DNA of 64,000 nucleotides from Morchella semilibera (Eukaryota > Ascomycota > Pezizomycetes > Pezizales > Morchellaceae): contig CM018603.1 of the NCBI GenBank assembly GCA_009192285.1, positions 1,837,802-1,901,801 of the forward strand, given 5' to 3'. Below are positions 40,686 through 51,743 of this stretch, piece by piece. Under the pieces are notes generated by a model that worked only from the letters and a program-made list of their open reading frames with translations, was not told where the DNA came from and made no database searches. Position numbers and translations under genes: made by a program. Numbering within the stretch: position 1 is the first letter of the stretch; each line of letters starts with the position of its first letter.

Positions 40686-40908
40686 ATTGATACTAAAACG
40701 CTGCGACAATGATCGATGAACAATTTAGCAAAGCCTTCAGATTTGGTGGTGATGTTGCAAGAGACGTAGGACCTAATGTTCGATATACGGTCAACTACTA
40801 TTAAAATAACGCCTTTACTTTTGCTTTCAGGCAGCCTCATTACAAAGTTCATTGAGATATGTATCCAGGATCTTTGGGGAATTGATAGAGGACAAAGGAC
40901 TCTATAAG

Positions 40909-41211
40909 TATCAGTAAACTCAACTTGTGACTGGAGTCTCCCAACAGGCTCCCGGAGTCTCCCAACATCAGCAAGACTTCATTTGTCTCCTAATGTCTCC
41001 TGAGCCTCAGGAGACTCAAAAAATATCCTGGAGTCTCAGGAGACTCTCAAGAGACCTGGGAGACTGTTGGGAGACTCCAGTCACAAGTTGAGTTTGCTGA
41101 TGAACAGGCTCCCAGGTCTCTTGAGAGTCTCCTGAGACTTCTGGATACTTTTTGATTCTCTTCAAATTGAGGTTCAGGAAACATCGGGAGAGAAATGAAG
41201 TCCTCCTGATA
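40909..41211 (-). mobile_element. IR-family element interrupted by another IR element
   Basis: The outer copy runs TATCAGTAAACTC...CTCCTGATA, with AG duplicated outside. The inner copy occupies 40,976-41,102. Confidence 0.85.
40976..41102 (+). mobile_element. IR-family element nested in an IR-family element
   Basis: A 127-bp copy, in opposite orientation to its host copy, with AA duplicated on both sides. Confidence 0.88.
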
Positions 41212-41904
41212 AGAGTCGTGGTGGAAGGTCTTATTCCTACTGGATGTGTAGCAATTTCTTACGAAACGGTCAACGATGCTGTCCATTCCTAACTAGTAAT
41301 AAAAACGAGCTAAAAGTTGGAAGGTTTTTATCTTTCCTAGGTGACCTGCTGATGGGGTATCGTGATGATCTCAGAGAAGATAAAGATGCAGAGACGTATC
41401 ATTAGGGACAAAGTGTGATGGGTTCTGCCTCTATAACAGGAGAAGAGTAGGACAAAGGATCCACAAAAAGTCTCTAATTTAAATGTGAGCTCTAAGGTAC
41501 CAATAGATGACTCTCTTTACTGTCATGAGAAGTAGGAAGCGGGTAGGAATAAATCAGGTTTAGAACCAAAGATACTTCGTGTATTCACTTAGAATAATTA
41601 TAAGGGACTACTTCTACTCTGATTTCCCAACTGGAGATGATGGTCGGAAACAAATATGAGAACGAAAGCAACTCGGAGTACTTATACTCTCAGCGTCCCT
41701 AGTCATGAACTCTGTCTTTCCGACGAAGTTCTGATAATTACCCTGATTGCAGAGCGGAACTGTATTCCTCCGTTACCCCACTTCCCTCTAAACGCTAATG
41801 GGCGTTTTCAGCTTCGCGGGTATAACATCTTTAGTTAGGGTCAAGGACTACCTGCATCCTATGCTAGTACCTAACTCTCCAAGCATGCCTTAGATAAGAC
41901 TCTG

Positions 41905-42524
41905 CTCAGATACTGCCTCCTGTACCTAGCCTTCCGCCAAGGTGCCTTCGGAACAGAGTTGTTGGATAGTATCGGTCGATGTCGGAAGTAGAATGATGGT
42001 TTATAAAGGAGTTTGGGTAATGGAATTTAAGTGCTAGGAAGGATTGGGTAGTAACGGGATAGAATTGGGCGTATTGGAAATAGTCTGGGTGGTACGGGAG
42101 TGCAGGAGTTTCTAGGGGATTCTATGGAATGAGTCATTGCATTAGCAAGACTTGATTTGTCTCCTGATGTCTCCTGAGCCTCAGGAGGCTCAAAAAATAT
42201 CCAAGAGTCTCAGGAGACTCTCAGGAGACTTGGGAGACTGTTGGGAGACTACAGTCACAAGTTGAGTTTGCTGATGTGTTGTGAGAGAATAGTTGTATAT
42301 ATATTGCTTGATTCTTTCCTATGTTTCCGCCTCTCTAGGTAACGTCTTCTTCTTGTTAGCAATCTATACATTGGCTTCGGCCTTCCTGTCCTTATCTCGC
42401 TTCGAACCTGAACCTGAACCTGAACCCGCCTCGACCCCGGTGTATTCCGAGTCGACCCTGTCCTTGCCCTTGCATTCTGAACCTGTCCCTGCCTTGCTCC
42501 TGAACCCGACCTCGCCCCGTTAGA
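41905..42524 (+). repeat. LTR2 with an IR insertion
   Basis: A plus-strand LTR2 with a worn left end (about 41,905) and a clear right end ...CGCCCCGTTAGA. It is interrupted by an IR element. Confidence 0.75.
42140..42276 (+). mobile_element. IR-family element in LTR2
   Basis: A 137-bp copy starting CATTAGCAAG, with TG duplicated on both sides. Confidence 0.9.
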
Positions 42525-43081
42525 GATAGTCTACCCAAAGGTTGCGAAAGAGCTGTTACTCAATGTAGGTTTGCTCAGGCTAAGTTAACACTGCCAGCAG
42601 TCTCAGTGACTATAATGCTTGGAGGGACAATAGAAGAAGCCCGGGCACTCAGAGTCTAGCTCTGGTCAATTCTTTAGATACTGTCGAACTAGTAGATTCA
42701 TCAGTCAAGACCTCTCGTGAATAGTTTTTCTGCCCTAGTTGGCTAGGAGGTCTGTATCCTTACAGCAGGTAGCAAACCTCAGGCTCACTGTAGTAACTTT
42801 CCTTCTACTATACCAACTGACTTTTTACAATGACTCTTTTCATATAATGGACCCCATGTGTACTCATACACCAATGACTTGATATGGCTCCGTTATACAA
42901 AGAGTGTTTCACGTTATGTGAAGAGACCTTTCTTGGTAGATGATTGTCCCGTAGTCTTGGTATCGGTTCTGAGAATTCGCTCGTCGAAGCGCTGATGTAA
43001 CTAATGAAGGAATGTTAAGCGAGAAAGAGATGCGATAAAGTGGAGGTGTTGTCATTAGGTTCTATGATATTCTATGGTGTA

Positions 43082-43218
43082 CATCAGCAAGACCTCATTT
43101 GTCTCCTGATGTCTCCTGAGTCTCAGGAGACTCAAAAAATGTCCAGGAATCTCAGGAGAGTCTCAGGAGACCTGGGAGACTGTTGGGAGACTCCAGTCAC
43201 AAGTTGAGCTTGCTGATG
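43082..43218 (+). mobile_element. IR-family element in LTR1
   Basis: A 137-bp copy with TA duplicated on both sides. Confidence 0.9.
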
Positions 43219-43525
43219 TAATGGATTTGTAATATAATTACTAGAGAAGATGGTGGGGAGGAATACGAGGTGTAGTTGCGATGGATTTCTATGAGTTTCC
43301 ATGTGCAAAGGTATGAGCCATAGCGGACTTGTGGAGGAGAGTGTTAAAAGGTGCGGGAAGACCTTTCCTTTAGTTTCTTTGTTTCTTTTCTCTCTTTCTC
43401 GTCTTCCTGTTATCTAGTTATATAGCAATATACTTTTATTTATGACTATAGTTTCTTCTCTCAAAACTCGCATTCGCAGCAGGCAGCTCTATAGTTCTCT
43501 GGGTACTCGCCCGGGTTCATACCTG

Positions 43526-43662
43526 CATCAGCAAACTCAATTTATGACTGGAGTCTGTCAACAGTCTCCCGGGTTTTCTGGGAGTCTCCTGAGACTCCTG
43601 GATATTTTTTGAGTCTCCTGCGGCTCAGGAGACATCAGGAGACAAATGAAGTCTTGCTGATG
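43526..43662 (-). mobile_element. IR-family element in LTR1
   Basis: A 137-bp copy with TG duplicated on both sides. Confidence 0.9.
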
Positions 43663-44400
43663 TGGTCCTCGCTTTCCCTACTTTGCCCTGTACCCTCTGC
43701 CTCTGCCCTTGCCCTTACCCTTGCCTTTGCCAGCACCTACGTTCTTGCCCGCCTGGCTCTTTTCTCCTTCTCGTTAGAGTCCTCATAGTACTGGCTGTGC
43801 TCCTCGGATTACCTTACGTTATTATTGTCATCTGTCACATTGCGTCCAGCTATTCCGTCACAATGATTTTGCCAGTGAGATTTCTCAGGAGTGCCTAATA
43901 CCGTCTCAGAGGAGTCGTAAGATTTTATTTGGGAATAAGTCAGTGATATAGCTTCATTCAAAAAGTTTTTCTAAGGGTGACTGCTAACAAACCTAAATTT
44001 TGGGACTTCAACACTATCTGACTTTGGTGCGCTAGGATTCCATCCTTCTCTTTAGGCAGATCTCCTGATTTCGTAGTCATTGCGTCCAGTTATCCTCCTT
44101 GCTTCCTGGCTGGTACTTGATGATATAGACGTATATTTGAATCGAGAAAGAAAGTCTAACCAGCATGCCTGTAGGCGGTTGAGGTACCTTTTTGTCATGA
44201 AATATTCTAGATTTCAGGGATCGCTTAGAATTTCGATTGACTTTGCCATTGATATAAGCTCATATCTCTATTCTTCAAAATACTTGATGATAGCAAGCAA
44301 TTTCTTATTGTAGATCCCATAGTTGAATCCAGCTGTGTAGTTGGTCTTGGAGAAGTAGGCAACAGAGCGAAGAATTCTTCCGTTACTATATTGGGAGACT

Positions 44401-44537
44401 CATCAGCAAACTCAACTTCTGACTGGAGTCTCCCAACAGTCTCCTGAGTCTCCTGAGAGTCTCCTGTGACCCCTTGATATTTTTTGAGTCTCATGAGGCT
44501 CAGGAGACATCAGGAGACAAATGAAGTCTTGCTGATG
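44401..44537 (-). mobile_element. IR-family element in gypsy remnant
   Basis: A 137-bp copy. The flanks (CT and GA) do not match. It is the only copy with both ends that lacks a dinucleotide duplication. Confidence 0.87.
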
Positions 44538-45054
44538 GAGCATGCCGACAGAAACATAGTCGGATGTATCAACCTGTACAATTGTATGACGGTCAAAATC
44601 AAAGTGCTGGAAAATCAGAGCCGTAATGAATGCAATCTTTAATCCTTTAAAAGCGTCCTCATATGTGGGAGATCAGGTGAATGGAATATTCTCCTTAGTA
44701 AGAGTAGTAAGGAACCGAACAATTCCTGAATAGTTCTTGATAAATCAACAATAGAAATTTGTCCATTCATTAGATGTTTGTATGTCTCTAACATTCAGGG
44801 GGTGGGCCATTTTGACAATGGTTTCTATTTCCTTATGGTCTAGTTTGAGTCCTTCGGTAGTGACAATCATTCCTACTAAGTCACGGTATTCAAGTTTGAC
44901 CTCCTGAATCCGGAATTCACATTTCTCAGGAGAGCAGTATAGGTCTGCATCAGTGGGGGCTTGTAAGACTTGGCTCACATGGTCGCAATGTGATTCCAGA
45001 TCCTTACTGTAGATGAGAATATTGTCGAACAATTCCTAATGCTGCTTTTGGTTT

Positions 45055-45290
45055 TTAGCGGCTCAATCAGTAACTCTTTCACTTCGTGCGACCATTGCAC
45101 TTAAGGTCACGTGTTCAATCAAACCACACTCACAAACCACTAAAGAAAATCACCTATGATCAACCTCGCCAAGAGGTGGTGAATTTCCGGAACAGACAAA
45201 GGGATACACTCCTGGGTCCTGTTCGATCACATCATAACAAGTCCCACTGAGGCCATCCGACTGGTAAACTCACAACATATTTTTTTTCCT
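45055..45290 (+). repeat. Possible tRNA-derived SINE or tRNA relic
   Basis: GGCTCAATCAGTAACTC resembles a pol III A box, and GTGTTCAATCAAACC about 50 bp later resembles a B box. The following ~170 bp ends in a T-run. No complete cloverleaf forms by eye and no flanking duplication was found, so this is tentative. Confidence 0.3.
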
Positions 45291-45495
45291 ATGTAATTTC
45301 CTTTGTTGGAGTTTAATTTATTTCTTTGAGGGGGATAACAATTTTTGAGGTTCTTTATGCCATAGTTTCTACTGCGCGCAATGTTTTGTAGCTTAAACAA
45401 ATACAACTGACATATATAAAAAAAATACTCGTCAAATTGAGATACGCAGATATATGACGATTAGGGCCTCCAATTACAAATTTGTACTTCGACCC

Positions 45496-47218
45496 CTAAT
45501 GCAAGGTGAACTCAGACTCATCTGGGACCCACTCTCTCCAAAACTTCCACCCTTGACTCCCCTTCCCAATCGCTCCAATTCCTACTAATCCCTCCACTCC
45601 CTCCACCCCATCGACGGCTAAGAACATTTCTTGTGTAATCTCAGTCTCTTTATCTGTCCTAATTACGGCAGGCCATAAAACACCAACGCCAGCACCCCCT
45701 AGCGTCGTTTCGTATCTTTCGAAGCCTTCATTGCTCAGTTTTGTGTTCAAGTCATCTAGAACAGTTTGTTCAACATTCCGATCGAGAAGGGTAATAGCAC
45801 AACCTCCACCGCCAGCACCCGTTAGCTTGGTCCACCCGATGCCTGGGTAGTCAATTAACTCTCGTATTCGCTCTAGTTTTGGGTGCGAAACTCCCAAAGA
45901 TGTGAGAAGACCATGATTTATCCGCATCAGTTCACCAAGTTGAACAAGACCCGGGCTCCCGGCTTGAGCGGAGAACTCTGGGTTAGAGATAATTCTGTGC
46001 GCATCAAGTGTAATTCGGTCAATTGTATCGAGAAGATAATTTGTGACCTCGGGGTGAGCAGAAAGGAGCTTATGGACATTAGCAACCTGTTCAGAAGTCC
46101 TGCGAGGCTGCTTTGTGTTGACTAGCAGAAGTGGGAGTTCGGGGAATCTGGGTACCAGGATTAGTGTAGATTCAAAGGGGAAACAGATTGGTATATAGGA
46201 TGTCGCTAACTTATTTATATGGATTACATGTGGAGGTAGGGAATAATCTGCTCGCTTGAAGAGGACTGCCTTCCCTCCAGTAGCCACTGTATTGTCAACT
46301 CCACTGGGATTTCCATGGATACACATTTCCCCTACAAATGCCCAATTGTTGATTCTTTTAAGTTGCAGCTGCGTTTCATTTGACATCATTCCGTTGAAGG
46401 GTGTTGTCAAAGTCCCCATCTGAAGCTGCAAGGCGGTGCTCAAGCAAACGGAAATACTCGCGCTGCTTCCAAGTCCTGCCCCGATAGGAATTGTAGATCT
46501 TATGGTGTATATTGATGCCGGGGCATGCTTGGAGCCAAGCATCAGGTAAAGATATAAAAAAGCTGCGGCAGATGATTGAAGGACCTTTCCGGGAATATCA
46601 GCGACCAATGGTTTAATTTCATTCATTAGCTGATTATCTAGACGTTCGACAGTATCGAAGTAATATTTCTTTTTTCCGGGCGCAGAAAATGTATCCCACG
46701 GCAACGATTCAATGTCCCAAGAGTGATCAAGGCCAATATCAGGGAACCGCAGAGTCAACTTATGCGTAGTCTTTGGTAAAGGTGTAACTAGGAGATAGCA
46801 TCGAAGAGAGAGTGCGGCAGCGATTGCTGCCTATAGTACTGTTTGTTAGAGAGGGTGCATACTAGTTAAAGAATGGCGCAAAGAGGAGACTGTAGTAGAA
46901 TAGGTGGACTGGCGTAAAGGATTCTACGGACCTTGCCGTGAACTACAGCATGTTCACCGTATACGATGACCTTTCCTGGTGCCGAAACCATGAAAGAAGG
47001 AAGTTGTGAGACGGTCGATGAGCGGTGAATCCTCGGCCTTGGGTGAGGGGCATCTAATGGATTGGTGATACCATTCGGGGAAACATTCTGAACAGAATCT
47101 ATTAGTTAAAGGTATTCATTCGAATCCAGTCTCCCGAAATATCACTCACATCTCCCCCGAGGCCAAGCTGATCAGATCCCACCATCACTACACCACCGTT
47201 GAGTCTGGATGATCCCAT
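45496..47218 (-). CDS. ERG12: Mevalonate kinase
   Basis: Phosphorylates mevalonate to 5-phosphomevalonate with ATP in the sterol/isoprenoid pathway (cytosol or peroxisome in fungi). Three exons (47218-47150, 47087-46932, 46830-45496) give 1,560 bases and 519 aa. The introns are 62 and 101 bp. GHMP kinase signatures are clear: SAPGKVIVYGEHAVVHGK at residues 58-75, PIGAGLGSSA (ATP loop) at 190-199, HGNPSGVDNTVAT after it, and KLTGAGGGGC at 410-419. The N-terminus has about 55 residues before the first motif. The C-terminal tail beyond the GHMP domain is longer than the minimal enzyme, as in other filamentous fungi. The GT of the second donor is followed by CCGT, a weaker consensus. No defect is seen. 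Confidence 0.95.
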
Positions 47219-47505
47219 CGTCACTATCAACTTTTAAATAGGGGCGGTGAGTTGTAGAAGTCGGAATAGTTGGGGAGTGGGGGGGATAGTAGTTTTTAGA
47301 GTTCTAGGAGGGGGGGTCGAGTGGTGGTCTCAGAAGGGGGATCTTGAATGGGATTAAGGACAACACCACCGGGCAAGCTAGGGAGCCCCAGGTACAGTCG
47401 CACATACCCTGAGCTGCTAGTCCGAATGCCAGCGTTAGGACACCCGAAATGCAGGTTGCGCTGCAGCAAGGGTCGTGATGCATGAGACATACAGTACCGC
47501 AAGTA
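47219..47505. other. ERG12 5' region
   Basis: About 290 bp with G-runs and no gene. It abuts a TA-flanked MITE-like element. Confidence 0.45.
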
Positions 47506-47907
47506 CCGGGTGTTGAGGGTAAGTGATCAGAACTGCTCCTGGTTGGTCTGGTTGGCCTGGAGTGCCAAGTTGGCCCCACCCTGGGCTTATATCAACCGTG
47601 TGCCCCAGGAAACTTCAGAGCCCAGAACTTGGTCCTCAATTTTACTGCTGCCTCCTGAAAGTTTTCTCTACACAGCCAAATTTGTATCCAAATAGCATAT
47701 AGAGAAGGTACTGATAGATACAATATTTTAAATATATTTTTGGATTTTTTTTGGATTTTTTGATAAGGATCTTGGAAAAGTTCTGATGACTTTTTTCCCC
47801 CATTCAAGATAAGAATTCTTGGCAGGTCTTATTGGCCCCAGCCTGTCGCACCCACATATTCTCAACCAATTGTCATAGAGTTCTGATCACTTTGGTTCAT
47901 ACCCGAG
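47506..47907. mobile_element. 402-bp TIR element with TA duplication
   Basis: It starts CCGGGTGTTGAGGGTAAG and ends TTTGGTTCATACCCGAG. TGATCAGAAC near the left end mirrors GTTCTGATCA near the right end. TA flanks both sides. The left end matches the short MITE at 17,816. The interior has a minus-strand open frame (47,807-47,592) that I do not recognise. Confidence 0.6.
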
Positions 47908-47909
47908 TA

Positions 47910-48035
47910 CAGTCGTTCACGGAGTGAAGACGGACACTGGGTGTTGACGGATTGCAGGCAAAACTTGACTTGGCTGTCTCTCTTTTGGCTTGTTCCGTCA
48001 ACACCCAGTGTCCGTCTTCACCCCGTGAATGACTG
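47910..48035. mobile_element. Pogo-like MITE with long inverted repeats
   Basis: A 126-bp sequence starting CAGTCGTTCACGGAGTG and ending CCCCGTGAATGACTG. The inverted repeats are ~43 bp (core AAGACGGACACTGGGTGTTG). TA lies on both sides. It sits directly next to the preceding element and shares the CAGTC terminus with the MITE at 11,804. Confidence 0.8.
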
Positions 48036-48211
48036 TACCGCAAATACTCACCTTGATTATCTCCGTGCAGGGTTTGAATCTCCGGATTGAGCTTGGCTCG
48101 TTGATCATGTCCATGTACAGAAAGGTTGAGTGATGTTTCATGACTGGTAGGCGTTTGCTAAGTGAAAGCCGTTCACAAAAAAGATAGGAAGGAACAGCGA
48201 CCCAGTTCACC

Positions 48212-48656
48212 ATGAAGCCCCGGAAAGGGCCCAAACCAAAGCCTATAGAGGACCTGAACCTCCAAATAAGACGCATTAGACCATTTTACAGTCATCAACT
48301 GAAGGTCCGGGTTCTTGTATTTCGTTTCAACTACAGAATTCCTAGCGAGATTGAGCCAGGAGAGTTCCGGCTCCCTACACACATCAGCAAGACTTCATTT
48401 GTCTCCTGATGTCTCCTGAGCCTCAGGAGATTCAAAAGATATCCGGGGGTCTCAGGAGACTCTCAGGAGACCTGGGAGACTGTTGGGAGACTCCAGTCAC
48501 AAGTTGAGTTTGCTGATGCAGCTGGAAGCATCGGAAGTCTTTAATGTACCTCAACCAACAATTAGTTATTGGATCCGGAATCGAGAACAGATTGAGCAAT
48601 TTGGAGCAAAAAGTAATATTCACTCTATACGGACTATACCTTCAGTATGTAGGTAG
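48212..48656 (+). pseudogene. DNA-transposase-like N-terminal fragment with HTH
   Basis: The frame from 48212 encodes KPRKGPKPKPIEDLNL, a YSHQLKVRVLVF segment and an IPSEIEPGEF segment. It then meets an IR element (48,382-48,518). The reading beyond has VFNVPQPTISYWIRNREQI, a Psq/CENP-B-like helix-turn-helix, and reaches a stop at the very edge of an LTR1 (48,657). It looks like the DNA-binding half of a fungal transposase; the catalytic part is missing. The type is uncertain. Confidence 0.5.
48382..48518 (+). mobile_element. IR-family element in transposase fragment
   Basis: A 137-bp copy with CA duplicated on both sides. It is one of the few copies outside retroelement DNA. Confidence 0.9.
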
Positions 48657-48811
48657 TGTGACGGAGTAAGCCGACGCAAAGTAGAAGATGACAATGATGA
48701 CGTAGAAGGACCCGAGGAGCACAGCCAATGCGATGAGGAGACCAACAAAGACAGGGACAACTCCGGGCAGGTACAAGCACGGGCACCGGCAAAGGCAAAG
48801 GCAAGGGCAAA

Positions 48812-48954
48812 CATCAGCAAACTCAACTTCAAGTTGTGACTGGAGCCTCCCAACAGTCTCCCAGGTCTCCTGAGAGTCTCCTGAGACTCCTGGATATTTT
48901 TTGAGTCTCCTGAGGCTCAGGAGACATCAGGAGACAAATGAAGTCTTGCTGATG
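48812..48954 (-). mobile_element. IR-family element in LTR1
   Basis: A 143-bp copy with a small internal duplication of CAACTT. AA is duplicated on both sides. Confidence 0.88.
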
Positions 48955-49199
48955 AAGGCACAAGGGTACAGGGCAGAGACAGTGAGGGCTGGATGGACCT
49001 CAACGAGAACGATGAGAAGTTCTATGGGTCTTCATCTTGAAAAGGATGAAATCTTAGAGGCAAGAAACTATAGCTTGAGAATAGGAGTATATTCCTATGT
49101 ACTGAGATGTCAGGAAGACGAGACAGAGAGAAAAGAAAGAAAGAACCAAGGAAAACATCTATCTCCGCTATTTAACACTTCTCCTACCAGTCCGATATG

Positions 49200-49836
49200 T
49201 GTCCCGGCGTCTTGGCATTACTCCTGGGAATTTGGTAGTTGAAGTGTTGATGTAATGAATACGGAAGGGTTAAGCGAGCAGGAGGTGTGCTGAGAGGGGG
49301 GTGTCGTCATTGGGTTCTAGGAGTTTCAATGGTGTGATGGATTTGTAATAGGAATAACGGAGATGGTGGGGAAGGAATACGAGGTGTGGTAGCTATGGGT
49401 TTCTATGAGGTTCTATGGGAGAAAGTGTGAGTCACAACGAACTGGGGGGGAGATGTGTTAAATAGTGAAGATAGATATTTTTCTTAGTTTTTTCTTTCTT
49501 TTCTCTCTGTCTCGTCTTCCTGTTATCTCAGTACATAGAAATCTACTCCTATTGCAAAGACATAGTCTCTCGTACCAAAGACTCTGTCTTTTAGACAAGA
49601 GGAGAGGAAACCCATAGTACCTTTCATCGTTCTTGTCGAGGTCCATCCGATCCTCACTCTTTCTGCTCTGTGCCCTTGTGTCTTCGCCCTTGCCTTTGCA
49701 TTCACTGGTGCTTGTGCTTGTCCCTGCCCTGTCTTACCTTGCCTTCGTCAGTCTCCATGTCGCAAAGGCTGTGCTCCTCGGGTCCTTCTGCGTCATCATT
49801 GTCATCTTCTTCTTTGCGTCGGGTTACTCCGTCACA
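49200..49836 (+). repeat. Solo LTR1 nested in reversed LTR1
   Basis: A 637-bp LTR1. The flanks ATATG and ATATA differ at one base, fitting a worn 5-bp duplication. Confidence 0.85.
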
Positions 49837-50082
49837 ATATAACTCACACCTTCACTCACAGAAACCCATAGAAATCCGTCGCAACCACACTTTGTATTGC
49901 TCCCCATCATCTCACCAATCCCTATTACCAATCCGTCACGCCATCGAAACTCATAGAACCGAATGAGGACAACCCCGCCTCATCTCACCTCATTCTTGCT
50001 TAACCTAATTTCATTTGTCACAACAAAGCTACGACTACCGAACCATTGGGACTGACGCGAAAACACCGGGACAAGTGGCCAG

Positions 50083-50814
50083 ATGTCCCAGCGTCTTGGC
50101 ATCGGTCCCAAGGGTTCGGTAGTCGAAGCGCTGTTATGATTGTTTAGGATTGGTTAAACGAGGAAGGGGTGAGTTAAGGAGGGGGTGTCGTCATTGGATT
50201 CTGGGAGATTCGATAGCATGATTGATTTGTAATGTAAATAGCAGAGATGGGGGGGAGAAATACGAGGTGTGGTTGCGATGAATTTCTACGGGTTTCTATA
50301 AGCTGACATATGAGGCATAGCAGACTGGTGAAGGAGGGATGTTAAATAGCGGAAATAGATGTTTTCCTTAGTTCTTTCTTTCTTTTCTCTCTGTCTCGTC
50401 TTCCTGTTATCTCGGTACATAGGAATCTACTCCTATTTCTAAGCCATAGCTTCTCGTACTATAGACTCTGTCATCTAGAAAGAGGAAACCCATAGTACCT
50501 CTCATCGTTCGCGTTGAGGTCCATCCAGTCCTCACTCTCCCTGCCCTGCGCTCTTGTGCCTTTGCCCTTGCCTTTGTTTTCGCCAGTGCCTGTGCTTGTG
50601 CCTGCCCGGTGTTGTCTTTGTTTTTGTCGGTCTCCTCGTCGCTTAAGCTGTGCTCCTCGGGTCCTTCTGCATCATCCATCAGCAAACTCAACTTATGACT
50701 GCAGTCTCCCAACAGTCTCCCAAGTCTCCTGAGGCTCAGGAGACATCAGGAGACAAATGGAGTCTTGCTGATGTCATTGTCATCTTCCTCTTTGCGTCGG
50801 GTTACTCCGTAACA
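50083..50814 (+). repeat. LTR1 with IR insertion
   Basis: TGTCCCAGCGTC...TACTCCGTAACA. It holds a shortened IR copy (50,677-50,773). Confidence 0.85.
50677..50773 (-). mobile_element. IR-family element, shortened
   Basis: A 97-bp copy lacking part of the interior, with TC duplicated on both sides. Confidence 0.87.
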
Positions 50815-51743
50815 TGAATAATATATTATGTTAAGTAGGAAAGTAACTCAGCATTTGGCAATGGGCAGTAATATATGGAATTAAGTGGAAGCAAGTACCA
50901 GCGAGTAAGAATAAGAAGGGGTAAATAGAGATAGATAGAAAGAAGTGAAATAAATAAGAATAATTATATAATAAGAACTATAAATAAAAACACGGATTGG
51001 TCTTCGGTAACAACACATCTTATAACACATGTTAGGTAAGAAAGTGCCGGAACAGATGAAAAAATAATGGGTAAGTAGGAAGAAATAACAACAAATACTG
51101 GTAAGTAGAAATAAGTAAGGATAACTAGGGTCAAATACGGACAAATAATGAAAAGCAAGAATAACTATATACCAATAACTATAAACAGAAACACGGGATA
51201 TGATTTTCTAAGAACTAATATATTGCATGCATAATAATGAACTGTACGCACTGATGGAAGAAGAAAATGCCTCATATATAAAAAGTCAGGAAAAGTGTGA
51301 AAAAGTGATAGTAAGTCCTGGCAAGTAAAAATGGGCATGAATAAACATGGACAGCTAGAGAATAATGTCTTATAATTACATGCACTACAATCTATTCAAA
51401 ATTCCGTTAAGTGAAAAAAATGCTTCAATATATAGAAACAATGGTGGATAAGTAAAAATAAATAGCAGTAAATGTCAGCAAGTAACAATAAGTGGGAATA
51501 AACTCCAACAAATAGAAATAAGCTAGAGAAAATTACAAATAATGGTACGGGACAATATCTTGTACTTGCGTGTTAGGGCAGAACATACATATAAGCCACT
51601 TAGATAATATATAACATATTACTTTAAAGGGAAGGAGGAAAGAAAAAAAAAACCTCAATATGTGAAAATAAGTACAAATAAGCAAGGATAAGCGGCAGCA
51701 AGTGCCAGCAAGTATGAATACGTAGCAACAACTAGAGATATTT
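50815..51743. repeat. Purine-rich degenerate repeat (AAGTA / AATAAG words)
   Basis: About 930 bp built of loose ~10-12-bp words such as AATAAG, AAGTA, GCAAGTA and GGAATAAG. They are strongly biased to A and G on the plus strand and there is no reading frame of interest. The same texture is at 52,240-52,346, 60,590-60,694 and 61,902-62,110, in each case next to an LTR2, LTR3 or LTR4 insertion. Confidence 0.65.

Larger units (their letters stand above)
42945..43862 (+). repeat. Solo LTR1 with two IR insertions
   Basis: TGTCCCGTAGTC...ATTCCGTCACA, flanked by ATGAT at 42,940-42,944 and 43,863-43,867. Without its two inserts it has the normal LTR1 length. Confidence 0.9.
40686..45035 (-). mobile_element. 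Old Ty3/gypsy remnant (family 3), heavily broken
   Basis: Degenerate minus-strand pol pieces are recognisable: reverse transcriptase near 44.75-45.03 kb (ILIYS motif), RNase H end near 44.1-44.25 kb, an integrase zinc region near 41.2-41.4 kb and an integrase core start near 40.7-40.85 kb (LPESKSKG...VVDRIS). The stretch between has been opened by an LTR2, an LTR1 and six IR elements. There are many breaks and no LTRs of its own are visible. It is the oldest layer of this nest. About 420 bp at 42,525-42,944 is not recognised. Confidence 0.65.
48657..50072 (-). repeat. LTR1 with nested LTR1 and IR element
   Basis: The reversed LTR1 starts TGTGACGGAGTAAG and ends CACCGGGACA at 50,072. It is split by an IR element (48,812-48,954) and a plus-strand LTR1 (49,200-49,836). 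Confidence 0.85.

Noticed and set aside
50881-51158. Hydrophobic minus-strand frames in the purine-rich tract
   Set aside because: Tyr/Leu/Ser-rich readings are expected from the pyrimidine-rich complement of a low-complexity repeat.
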